DNA from: an uncultured Oscillospiraceae bacterium
Lineage (GTDB): Bacteria > Bacillota > Clostridia > Oscillospirales > Oscillospiraceae
NCBI GenBank assembly: GCA_900758315.1
Contig: CAAERF010000094.1
Coordinates: 1 to 8,643 of the forward strand
Direction of reading: 5' to 3'
Length of the DNA: 8,643 nucleotides
Made by a program: the position numbers and the translations under genes. Below, in pieces: positions 1 through 7,182 of this stretch (position 1 is its first letter; each line of letters starts with the position of its first letter). The notes beneath the pieces were generated by a model that saw only the letters and a program-made list of their open reading frames with translations, made no database searches and was not told the origin of the DNA.

Positions 1-3000
1 ATACCGCTGAAATTCGTGTCCGTGTAGGTTTCGGTCAGCGGATTGCCCCACGGGTCATAAATCGTGTGCGAGATTACTTTGCCGTTTTCGTCTACGGCAA
101 ACAGCGTACTGCCAAGGTGGCTGGTGCGATACCACACCTTGCGCACATCGTTTGCAGCAAAGTCACTTTGCAGGTTTTCACCGCCTTCACCGCGCTTTGT
201 ACCGGCTGCATAACCGTACTCTGCGGAGATTCGGGTGCTGTTCTCATCGTACACATAACGCTGGGTGAAGCTGCCGTCCTCTGTTACCAGTATATCACGG
301 TTGGCCGTAGAAAGATAGTCCACAACATAGTTCTTTGTTACAGTTTCAAAGTTGCTCTGGAAGGTCGTGCCTACCTCGGTTTCCCATGTGCGCTGCCAGA
401 AAAAGCGTCCGTCCATCAAGAAGTCCAGATAATCAGTGCCGTGCGAACCGTCCTTCAAGTCGGAGTTTGCGTGACCGGCGTTCTTGTTGTCGCGCACCTG
501 TACATTCTTAATGCGTGCATTGAGCGCATTGTAAGTGTAGGTGCTGCTCTGGCCGTCCTCGGTCTTGCCGGTTTTCAGCTTGTTCTGTGCCGTGTAGGTA
601 TATTCGGTCGTGCCGTCCGGTGCAGCCTTCTTAATCAGATTGCCCGCTGCATCATAGGTATAAGTGGTCGTACCGTCCTTGCCGGTCTTGCTGGTCAGAC
701 GGTTTTGCAGGTCGTAGGTGTAAGTGTTCGTACCATCGGAAAGCAGATTGCCCGCGAGGTCGTAGGAATACTTCGTATTCTTGCCTTCAATATTGGTGCG
801 GATAAGCTGATTGGCCTTATCGTAGTAGTAGCGTACCAGCTCGTCCTTTTTGGCAATGTCTACACCGGAACGGTTTTCACTTACGATATTGCCCGCGTCA
901 TCGTAGGTATACGCAGTCTGACGGCGTGTGCTGTTGCTCTTGGTAACTTCCTTTTGCAGCGTCAGCAGACCGGCGGCGTTATAATCATACTCGGTCGTGC
1001 TGCCGTCGCTGTGGCCTTCCTTGATCGTGCGTCCTTCCGCGTCGCGCGTGTAGGTAATACCTGTGCCGTCATGGTCGGTCTGGGACTTCACATTGCCGAG
1101 AATATCATACGCGGTCGTAACAGCCTTGCCGTCGGGATAGGTGATGGACAGGCGGTTGCTTGCCGCGTCGTAGGTGTACGCCGTGGTCGTGCTGTCCTCA
1201 TTCGTAACCTTGGTAGTGCGGGAAAGCGCGTCAAACGCAAACGCTACCGTGCCGTTTCCATCCTTGGCCGAGGTCATGTTGCCCGCCTTGTCATAGGCAA
1301 AGGTCGCAGTACCGTCCGCGTCCTTGCGGGAAACCATGCGATACAGTTTGTCGTAGGTGTAAGCAGTCTGCTTGCCGTTCTCGTCAACCTGCGTCAGCAC
1401 ATTGCCTTCCTTGTCATGCGTGTAGGTAGTCACGCTGCCAAGCGGAGAGGTTTCGGTCAGCAGATTGCCCGCTGCGTCATAGGTATAAGTGGTCGTGGCC
1501 TTCTCGTCACCGCCACCATACATCGTCGTACCTGCGGTGTTGCCGAACGAATCATACCGGTACTCGAACATACCGCCTTCGGCGTTGGTCTTGGAAACAA
1601 GACGATTCAAGCCGTCATAGGTGTATACGATCTTGTTCTTGTTGCCGTCGATCACTGCCGTCTGGTTGCCTGCAAGGTCGTATTCGTACTCGGTTGCATG
1701 GTTCAGCTGGTTGGTTTCCTTGACCTGCCGATCCATGCAGTCATACGCATACTTCACCCATTCGTTGTTGCGGTTGGTGTACTGGATCAGATTGCCGTTT
1801 GCATCATACTGATAGGTCGTATACGCATTATTCGCGTCGGTTTCCTTGCGGAGATTACCGGCTGCATCATAGGTGTAGGTAGTCGTTGCACCCAGCTTGT
1901 CCGTAGTTGCTGCTACTCTGCCGCGTGTGTCGTAGGTGTTGGTAACAACACCGGAAAGCGCGTCGGTTTCGGTCAGCACATTGCCGTTCTTGTCATAGGT
2001 GTAGGTCGTTGTGCTGCCGTTTTCATCGGTTTCAGAAACGACACGACCCAGCGCGTCATAAGCAGACGAGGACACGCCGCCTTCTGCGTCTGTGGTCTTG
2101 AGCAGGTTATAGTTTTTGTCGTAGGTGTACTGTGTTGCATTGCCTTCACGGTCAGTGGAAACCAGTACATTGCCTACGCCGTCATATTGCTTTGTTCCCG
2201 CATTACCCAGTCCGTCAATCGTTTTTTCCACACGATACGCACCGTCGTACTCGCTCTTTGCGATTACTGTTTCGTCCTTGGTGATAGAAACCGTGTTGCC
2301 TACCTTGTCGTAGCCGTATTCGGTCACAACACCTACTGCGTTGGTTTCGGTATGCGTTCTGCCGAGTGCGTCATAGGTGTACTTGGTTGCATTGCCGTTC
2401 TGGTCGGTTACTTCGCTGACATTGCCGAGCGCATTGTAGGTATAGCGGGTTTCGCCGCCGTCCGCATAGGTGATAACCGTAATCTGGTCTTTGCGGTTGT
2501 ACTGATACGAAGTTTTGTTGCCTTTCGGGTCAGTGACGGTGAGTTGGTTGCCGTTCGCATCATAGGTGGTAGCAGTCTTACCGCCGAGTTCGTCATAGCT
2601 TTCTGTCGTGCGTCCCAGCGCGTCATACACCGTGCGGGTCTTGCTGCCGTCTGCGTTAATCTGCTCTACGGCGCGTCCCAGCAGGTCATAGATATACTTT
2701 GTCACATTGCCTTCGGGGTCGGTAACACTAAGCTGATTGCCCGCAAGGTCGTAGGTGTACGCGGTAACGCCGCCGAGTGCGTCCGTTTCGGTCAGCAGCC
2801 GTCCTACCTTGTCGTAAGTGTAGGTGGTTTCGTTGCCTTCGCCGTCAATCTGCTTTACCGCTGCATTGATGGCGTTGTACTCGGTCTTGGTTTCATTGCC
2901 GTTTGCGTCCGTTGTGACAAGCAGATTGCCAACAGGGTCATAGGTATAGGTTGTCTTGTTGCCTGCACCGTCGGTTTCAGTCTTGGTTCGTCCGAGCGCG

Positions 3001-3533
3001 TCATAGGTGTAGGTTTTCTTGTTGCCTTCTGCGTCGGTTTCCGAAACCGTGCGTCCCATGCTGTCATACGCATAGATCGTTTCGCCGTCCAGCGCGTCAA
3101 TCGTCTTTGCTACACGGTCGAGCGCGTCATATTCATAGGTAGTCGCATTGCCTTCCGCGTCCGTAGTCTGGATAAGCAGGCCGCGATCGTTGTAGGTGTA
3201 GCGGGTTTCGTTGCCCTCTGCGTCTGTTACCGATACAAGCTGTGCGGTATCCTTGTCATATTCATAGGTGGTTTCGTTGCCATTTGCATCCGTGCGTTTG
3301 AGCGGTTCGCCGTTCGTGCCGTATTCGGTCGTTACCGTGCCGCCGAGCGCGTCCTTGGTCGAGGTGGTAAAGCCGTTGGCATTGTACTCATACGAGGTTT
3401 CGCCGCCCAGCGCGTCTACGGTTTTCAGCAGCTTGCCCGCCTTGGAGTAGGTATACCGGGAGTTCTCGCTGTTCTGCAATGCAGAAGTCACGGCGTACCC
3501 GATAAGGTGGCTAAAATCATCAGAATTAAAGTC
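1..3533 (-). CDS. RHS/YD-repeat protein, partial at left edge, N-terminus apparently truncated
   Basis: The minus-strand frame is open for 1177 codons and reads almost entirely as YD repeats of about 21 residues, such as TYTYDALGR, TYTYDAAGNL and TETDALGG, with linking D-x-x-G-N turns. Known RHS proteins wrap these repeats into a beta-cocoon around a variable C-terminal toxin, and in Gram-positives they are usually secreted or wall-associated (WapA-like). Near the left edge the repeats give way to the conserved core end: SHLGSTLFAVDENGK (about 82-126), then YDPWGNP (about 40-60). The usual G-Y-x-Y-D-x-x-x-G-x-Y-Y core signature and the polymorphic tail fall outside. At the 5' end the frame starts directly after an in-frame TAA (3534-3536). 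It has no ATG for well over 100 codons, only a GTG (3489-3491) without a ribosome binding site, and no signal peptide. It is therefore probably a truncated or silent cassette. The family call is very secure; whether it is expressed is doubtful. Confidence 0.93.
540..3470 (-). repeat. Tandem degenerate ~63-bp YD-repeat array
   Basis: Within the RHS gene the DNA repeats a degenerate unit of about 63 bp. It is recognisable on the + strand by recurring strings such as gcgtcataggtgtaggt and ttgccttctgcgtcggt. Each unit encodes one YD repeat. Several units are nearly identical, for example around 1485-1495, 1865-1880, 1990-2010 and 3000-3020, which makes the block a good substrate for slippage and homologous recombination. 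Short-read assembly across it may also be unreliable. Confidence 0.85.
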
Positions 3534-3539
3534 TTAGTG

Positions 3540-3660
3540 AATGATTTATTCAGTTGTCAAAATACAAGTGAATGGGCTGACCTTTTCGTGGTTCGGAATT
3601 AACCCCTTCACTCATTTGGACAAAGGGGGTCAAAATGCACACCCAAAATCACCCCTTTTT
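3540..3660. mobile_element. Possible insertion-element end (IS21-like?) next to the RHS break
   Basis: No gene is convincing here. On the + strand an 11-base motif GTCAAAATrCA occurs twice in direct orientation, at 3556-3566 and 3629-3639, 73 bp apart. The second copy is preceded by GGGG, so the minus strand reads TGCATTTTGACCCCC. From memory, repeated TTTTGACCCC-type blocks near the termini are seen in IS21-family elements. No transposase is present, so this could be a solo end or a deletion scar. A short + frame (from 3541) crosses it but has no ribosome binding site and no recognisable domain. The family assignment is tentative. Confidence 0.3.
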
Positions 3661-3691
3661 CAAAAAATTCTTGAAAATATTTTTTTAGAAA

Positions 3692-3738
3692 CAAAAAAGC
3701 CGCCTATTTCCCTCGTAATTGAGGTCAATAGACGGCGG
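3692..3738 (-). terminator. Leftward rho-independent terminator without an obvious upstream gene
   Basis: CCGCC (3700-3704) pairs with GGCGG (3734-3738), TATT (3705-3708) with AATA (3727-3730), and an inner CCTC (3711-3714) with GAGG (3721-3724) around a 6-base loop. There is a 3-base bulge at 3731-3733. Read leftward, the stem is followed by CTTTTTTGTTTC, a proper U-tract; read rightward there is no T-run. No minus-strand gene lies immediately to its right, so it is either the leftover end of a deleted gene or a barrier against antisense transcription. Confidence 0.6.
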
Positions 3739-3739
3739 G

Positions 3740-3768
3740 TAGAAATATTCATAATTTTGGTGTATAAT
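3740..3768 (+). promoter_or_regulatory. Promoter for the nucleoside phosphorylase gene
   Basis: A perfect -10 TATAAT lies at 3763-3768, with TAGAAA (3740-3745, four of six consensus bases) as a -35 at 17-bp spacing. Initiation would fall near 3775, giving a leader of about 40 nt that ends with the ribosome binding site GGAGAG (3803-3808), five bases before the ATG. Confidence 0.6.
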
Positions 3769-3813
3769 AGGAAATTAAGAGAAAGACAAATAAGAATTTG
3801 ACGGAGAGATAGT

Positions 3814-4581
3814 ATGGCTATTATTAAAAACGAAATACCGATTTTGGAGTTTGATACAGAGCAGACAGCAGTTCTTAATCCCACTCATGAAAATCTTGGT
3901 TTGAACTTACCCAAGAAATGTGTGTTCGCATTTCTTGGTGCTTACATAGATGAATATGCCAGTAAAAGTGATACCAAACAGGTATCCACTTTTGAGAGTG
4001 CAACGAAGCATTATCCCATTTACATCACCAAATACAAGGGTGAGGACATTGTGCTTTGTCAAGCACCCGTTGGTGCGGCAGCAGCCACACAGATACTTGA
4101 TTGGCTGATTGGTTATGGTGTAAGAGAGGTAATCTCGGCAGGTAGTTGCGGTGCTCTGGAAAAGTTCCCCGAAAGTACATTCCTCGTACCAAACAAGGCT
4201 CTGCGTGATGAGGGAACATCTTATCACTATGCGCCCCCTTCTCGATTTGTGGAAATCAGCGAGAAGGCAAGAAAAGCAATTGAAGAAACCATTCTTGAGC
4301 ATAGTATGAAATATCAGGAGGTTATAACCTGGTCAACGGATGGATTTTTCCGTGAAACCAAAGAAAAGGTGGCTTATCGCAAAAGTGAAGGCTGTGCAGT
4401 TGTAGAAATGGAATGTTCTGCTCTGGCGGCCTGTGCTGATTTCAGAGGGGCAACCTTGGGTATGATACTTTATACCGCAGACAGTCTTGCAGATGTTGAC
4501 AAATACGACGAAAGAAACTGGGGCGGTAATGCATACGAATATGCACTTACGCTCAGCCTTGATGCGGTTATCAAATTATAA
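3814..4581 (+). CDS. Nucleoside phosphorylase (PNP/UDP family)
   Basis: This 255-residue cytosolic protein matches the nucleoside phosphorylase superfamily (PNP_UDP_1) in length and motif order. The family cleaves purine or pyrimidine nucleosides with phosphate to free base plus (deoxy)ribose 1-phosphate. Visible landmarks are PVGAAAATQIL (residues 85-95), the glycine-rich phosphate-site motif AGSCGAL (109-115), RDEGTSYHY (131-139), TDGFFRE (175-181) and VVEMECSAL (196-204), which corresponds to the ribose-binding M-E motif of uridine phosphorylases. A TADS segment follows at 221-224. Substrate preference cannot be read safely from the sequence. The ATG start is supported by GGAGAG at 3803-3808. 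The gene is complete. It is co-directional with the resistance gene 53 bp downstream and no terminator separates them, so read-through is likely. A link to resistance, such as nucleoside antibiotic breakdown, is only speculation; salvage is the default role. Confidence 0.88.
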   Translation: MAIIKNEIPILEFDTEQTAVLNPTHENLGLNLPKKCVFAFLGAYIDEYASKSDTKQVSTFESATKHYPIYITKYKGEDIVLCQAPVGAAAATQILDWLIGYGVREVISAGSCGALEKFPESTFLVPNKALRDEGTSYHYAPPSRFVEISEKARKAIEETILEHSMKYQEVITWSTDGFFRETKEKVAYRKSEGCAVVEMECSALAACADFRGATLGMILYTADSLADVDKYDERNWGGNAYEYALTLSLDAVIKL

Positions 4582-4587
4582 GAACAG

Positions 4588-4616
4588 TTAGAATCAATCT
4601 TTTTTTGTGATATAAT
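4588..4616 (+). promoter_or_regulatory. Extended -10 promoter of the aadE-like gene
   Basis: TGATATAAT (4608-4616) is a perfect extended -10 element. The best -35 at 17-bp spacing is weak (TTAGAA, 4588-4593), as expected for an extended -10 promoter. Initiation near 4623 would place the ribosome binding site GAGGTGA (4623-4629) almost at the 5' end of the mRNA, leaving a leader of only about 12 nt before the ATG at 4635. Confidence 0.6.
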
Positions 4617-4634
4617 TTTATTGAGGTGAATGAA

Positions 4635-5507
4635 ATGAGGACTGAAAAAGAAATATACGATTTAGTTTTGAATTTTGCTTTTCAAGATGAGAGAATTAGA
4701 ATTGTAACTCTTGAAGGGTCTCGCACTAATGTTAATATACCAAAAGACAATCTTCAAGATTATGATATTACTTTTTTTGTTATAGATATGGGAGAATTTT
4801 TGAAAAGCGATGACTGGCTTAGTGTTTTTGGTAACAGACTTATGATGCAAAAACCTGAAGATATGGAATTATTTCCTCCAGAAGAAAAAGGATTTTCTTA
4901 TATAATGCTTTTTGATGATGGTGTAAAGATTGATTTAACTTTGTTACCTGTTTCAATGCTTGAGGAGTATCTTACTCGCGATAAACTTGTTAAAATCATG
5001 TTAGATAAAGATAATATGATTAAAACAGAAATAGTTCCCACAGATGAAGATTATTACATTAAGTGTCCAACAGAAAGAAAGTTTGATGACTGTTGTAACG
5101 AATTTTGGAATGTTGCAACATATGTATCCAAGGGCTTACTTCGTGGTGAAATACTATTTGCAATAGACCATATGAATGAAGTATTACGTCATGAACTTCT
5201 TAGGATGATTAGTTGGTATGTCGGTACTGAAAAAGGATTTAATTTCAGTTTGGGTAAAAACTATAAATTTTTAGATAAGCATATTTCAAAAGAATTGTGG
5301 GATAACTTACTAAATACATATTCAATGAGTTCGTATGAAGAAATGTGGAAATCGTTTGATTTGTGTCTATGTTTGTTCAAAAAAATATCTAAAAAAGTGG
5401 CAGATTCACTTGGTTATAATTATCCTGATTATGATGAAAACGTTACAAAATATTTGGAAACACAAAAGAGAATTTCAAATAAATATCTTTATGGTAATAG
5501 GTATTGA
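4635..5507 (+). CDS. aadE: Aminoglycoside 6-adenylyltransferase, ANT(6) family (streptomycin resistance)
   Basis: This 290-residue enzyme is recognisable as ANT(6)/AadE, which transfers AMP from ATP to the 6-hydroxyl of streptomycin in the cytosol. The nucleotidyltransferase signature is intact: LEGSRTN (residues 26-32, the GS motif), QDYDITFFV (41-49, the D-x-D pair D42 and D44) and VKIDLTLLP (97-105, third carboxylate D100). Further family hallmarks are QKPEDMELFPPEEKG (72-86), DDCCNEFWN and RHELLRMISW. Length fits the family (about 285-302). From memory the sequence looks closer to ANT(6)-Ib than to ANT(6)-Ia, but no alignment was run. I chose the ATG at 4635 because GAGGTGA (4623-4629) sits five bases upstream; the GTG at 4626 lies inside that site. 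The codons are strikingly AT-rich relative to the flanking genes, which suggests recent transfer. It has its own promoter and a strong terminator downstream. Confidence 0.93.
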   Translation: MRTEKEIYDLVLNFAFQDERIRIVTLEGSRTNVNIPKDNLQDYDITFFVIDMGEFLKSDDWLSVFGNRLMMQKPEDMELFPPEEKGFSYIMLFDDGVKIDLTLLPVSMLEEYLTRDKLVKIMLDKDNMIKTEIVPTDEDYYIKCPTERKFDDCCNEFWNVATYVSKGLLRGEILFAIDHMNEVLRHELLRMISWYVGTEKGFNFSLGKNYKFLDKHISKELWDNLLNTYSMSSYEEMWKSFDLCLCLFKKISKKVADSLGYNYPDYDENVTKYLETQKRISNKYLYGNRY

Positions 5508-5523
5508 CAAATTCCAATTTGTC
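5506..5523. repeat. Perfect inverted repeat overlapping the aadE-like stop codon
   Basis: GACAAATT-CC-AATTTGTC is an 8-bp perfect inverted repeat with a 2-bp centre, starting at the second base of the TGA stop (5505-5507). With such a short centre it is unlikely to form a good RNA hairpin. A dimeric protein-binding site or a remnant end of the resistance cassette is possible, but nothing else supports either. Confidence 0.4.
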
Positions 5524-5544
5524 GAACTTACTCTAAATTAGCAA

Positions 5545-5577
5545 AGACCGCTTACATCGTGTAGGCGGTCTCTTTTC
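5545..5577 (+). terminator. Strong hairpin terminator after the aadE-like gene, possibly bidirectional
   Basis: AGACCGCTTACA (5545-5556) pairs with TGTAGGCGGTCT (5560-5571) around a 3-base loop, with one T-G wobble, followed by TCTTTTC on the + strand. It lies between convergent genes. Read leftward the stem is followed by TTTGCTAATTT, so it may also end the minus-strand operon whose last gene stops at 5582. Confidence 0.8.
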
Positions 5578-5581
5578 GTGT

Positions 5582-5761
5582 TCAGATATATTTGATTTTG
5601 AGCTTTCTTTTCTTGGTTGAAAGCACCTTGCAGAGAACATCGTCAACTCCGTCGGTGTATCTGCCTTGTGCAATCAGACTGTTCTTTAAGCGGATAAGTG
5701 ATTGTATTACTCTGCTATATTCGTCATCATTAAGATAGATATGGAACTTTTCTTCTCTCAC
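5582..5761 (-). CDS. Small 59-residue protein, possible ribbon-helix-helix fold
   Basis: I do not know a named function. With a GTG start at 5759-5761 the protein begins MREEKFHIYLNDDEYSRV and has 59 residues. That GTG overlaps the TGA of the upstream gene (5758-5760) as GTGA, and GGAGGA (5769-5774) sits 7 bases before it, so I prefer it over the ATG at 5774-5776, which lies within the ribosome binding site region. The pattern is a short beta strand (KFHIYL, residues 5-10), a long helix (about 12-33), a Gly-Arg turn, a second helix (about 38-48) and a Lys-rich tail (KKRKLKIKYI). This strand-helix-helix order is compatible with a ribbon-helix-helix DNA-binding dimer, but that is inference. From memory, similar short proteins recur in conjugative elements of Clostridia. 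Translation is coupled to the zinc-ribbon gene, so the two products probably act together. Confidence 0.72.
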   Translation of the reverse strand: MREEKFHIYLNDDEYSRVIQSLIRLKNSLIAQGRYTDGVDDVLCKVLSTKKRKLKIKYI

Positions 5762-7149
5762 AGTCGCTTCCTCCATTCATTGAATTTTGCTCTGATTACC
5801 GAAACATCTGCTTCGACATCAGAATAAATAAAGATATGTACGCTTTTGAAAACTGCTTTTACTCTATCGGCATACTCCGCTTCCGTTTCGGTTGTCTTAA
5901 AAGGGAGTTTTACAAGTTTTATATTTCGCTGCTTGCATAGATGGCTTTTGAGAACCTCCATCTGTTCTGAGCCGCTCGTAAATTCTATCGCCAGCTTTTC
6001 TGACGGAATGTAGGTTTCAAGTGGTATCCCTAATAGTTTATCTGAACCGAGCTGTACCTTTAATCCTTTTTGATTGGCGTAATAGGCGACAGCCAAGCCG
6101 GGGAACACGGAGCGATATTCTTTTTCGCACACAGTGCATTTTTCTCCGATAATTGTTCTTTCGTTGATTTTTGCTTTCCAAGAGTGTCCGAGTGAACATT
6201 TCCACCACACACTTTTCATCGACCTTCTTGATACTTGTGCCGGTAGCAGAGAGTTTTTTTCGTAATCCCATTCAGCAAGCAGTTTCCTGTCCGTTGTGGC
6301 TAAATCATTGTATCCTACAAGAACCGCCCTGTCCGCACAAACCGGGCATACTGTTCCTTTTACACGAGCATTGATAACGGACTTCCACTCATTGCCACAG
6401 GTCTTACACTTCCACCAAACATTGCGTCTTGATTTTGCGTTTACCTCATCAGGCATTAGGGGATAATTTCTTTCTGACCACTCAGCAGCAAGCTCAGGGT
6501 GCGTAGTCGCCAAGTCATTAAATCCTTTGAGCAATGTATATCCGCTGCAATACGGACATCTGCTCCCACCGGCACGCGTTGAAATAAGAGTGTGCCACTC
6601 GTTTCCGCAATCTTTGCATTTCCACCAAGCCTTACTGTTTGCAAAGGCTGTCACCATTGTAGGCAGCAACGGAAGATTTCTGTCAGACCATTCAGCAGCA
6701 ATATCGGGATACTGTGAAGCAAGGTCATTGAATCCTGCAAGGACTTTATTATGTGAGCAGTATGGACAGCCTGTGCCGTTTACCGTTCTGCTTTTAACGC
6801 TTGCTTCCCATTCGTGTCCGTGTTTACATTTCCAAATAATCTTCTTATGAGAAGCGACAGAAACCTCAGTAGGTTTTAATTCGTTCTTTTCAGACCACTC
6901 CTGAGCCAGCAGGGGCTTCAATGTGGCTAAATCATTGATACCTTCTATTACTCTCGCTCCTGAGCATATCGGGCATTTCTCGCCCTTTGAGCGAGCTTTG
7001 ACGCTCGTTTCCCACTCGTGTCCGCAAGCACCTTTCCACCACACTCTCTTATTTGAACCGAAGGTTATCTTATCCGGCGTTAGCGGTAAGTTCTTCTCTG
7101 ACCATTCAGGAATAAGCTCCGGATGAACGCTTGCTAAACTGCCCGTCAT
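5758..7149 (-). CDS. Five-fold zinc-ribbon (DUF4379-type) protein with C-terminal nuclease-like domain
   Basis: The 463-residue product carries five tandem units with a 69-70 residue period: the EW pairs fall at 15, 84, 153, 223 and 293. Each unit runs NDLA...AEWSxxN, then VWWKCxxCGNEW or WKCxxGHEW, then CPxC. Pairs of Cys or Cys/His would hold one zinc per unit. This is the architecture of treble-clef zinc-ribbon proteins (PF14311/DUF4379). Residues about 348-415 resemble the PD-(D/E)xK/Vsr-like nuclease domain often fused to them: LGIPLETYIPSEKLAIEF (373-390) with E378 and E389 at the metal-site positions, then LCKQRNIKLVKLP. The usual Asp of the first position is Glu here, and the DG-x-x-H segment after the IE motif is absent, so catalysis is uncertain. 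The ATG at 7149 follows AGGGGTGG (7157-7164). A role in defence or in element biology is inference. Confidence 0.85.
   Translation of the reverse strand: MTGSLASVHPELIPEWSEKNLPLTPDKITFGSNKRVWWKGACGHEWETSVKARSKGEKCPICSGARVIEGINDLATLKPLLAQEWSEKNELKPTEVSVASHKKIIWKCKHGHEWEASVKSRTVNGTGCPYCSHNKVLAGFNDLASQYPDIAAEWSDRNLPLLPTMVTAFANSKAWWKCKDCGNEWHTLISTRAGGSRCPYCSGYTLLKGFNDLATTHPELAAEWSERNYPLMPDEVNAKSRRNVWWKCKTCGNEWKSVINARVKGTVCPVCADRAVLVGYNDLATTDRKLLAEWDYEKNSLLPAQVSRRSMKSVWWKCSLGHSWKAKINERTIIGEKCTVCEKEYRSVFPGLAVAYYANQKGLKVQLGSDKLLGIPLETYIPSEKLAIEFTSGSEQMEVLKSHLCKQRNIKLVKLPFKTTETEAEYADRVKAVFKSVHIFIYSDVEADVSVIRAKFNEWRKRL
6100..7137 (-). repeat. Five zinc-ribbon coding repeats of ~207-210 bp
   Basis: The zinc-ribbon gene contains five in-frame units of about 207-210 bp. 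Recurring + strand strings such as ccattcagcagcaa, tttccaccaa and aaatcattgtatcc or aagtcattaaatcc mark them. Units 3 and 4 keep a C-x-x-C first knuckle. Units 2 and 5 use C-x-x-x-H, and unit 1 has only C-G-H. The units have diverged at the DNA level, so the array is old rather than newly expanded. Confidence 0.75.
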
Positions 7150-7182
7150 AGTACAACCACCCCTTCCTTTGTGATTATCCCA

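Noticed and set aside
540..3470. Regular repeats considered as a CRISPR array
   Set aside because: The repeats are degenerate, in-frame and coding for YD motifs, with no constant repeat and variable spacer structure.
66..3602. A 1178-codon + strand open frame rich in VVGV, IGVG and RVIG repeats
   Set aside because: It is the codon-for-codon reverse complement of the RHS frame: TYTYD read backwards gives VIGVG. It has no ribosome binding site or known domain, so it is an antisense shadow, although automatic annotation could easily pick it.
3541..3801. An 86-codon + strand frame between the RHS and phosphorylase genes
   Set aside because: It lacks a ribosome binding site, runs through the repeats, the terminator hairpin and the next gene's promoter, and has no recognisable domain.
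3907..4302. A 131-codon minus-strand frame inside the phosphorylase gene
   Set aside because: It is antisense to a well-supported enzyme gene, has no family features and no ribosome binding site of note.
4626..4634. GTG start for the ANT(6) gene
   Set aside because: The GTG lies inside the ribosome binding site GAGGTGA; the ATG at 4635 has ideal spacing and gives the usual family N-terminus.
5774..5776. ATG start for the small 59-residue protein
   Set aside because: It precedes the GGAGGA site rather than following it. The GTG at 5759-5761 has proper spacing and forms the GTGA overlap.
6527..6850. A 107-codon + strand frame inside the zinc-ribbon gene
   Set aside because: It is an antisense shadow of the zinc-ribbon repeats.
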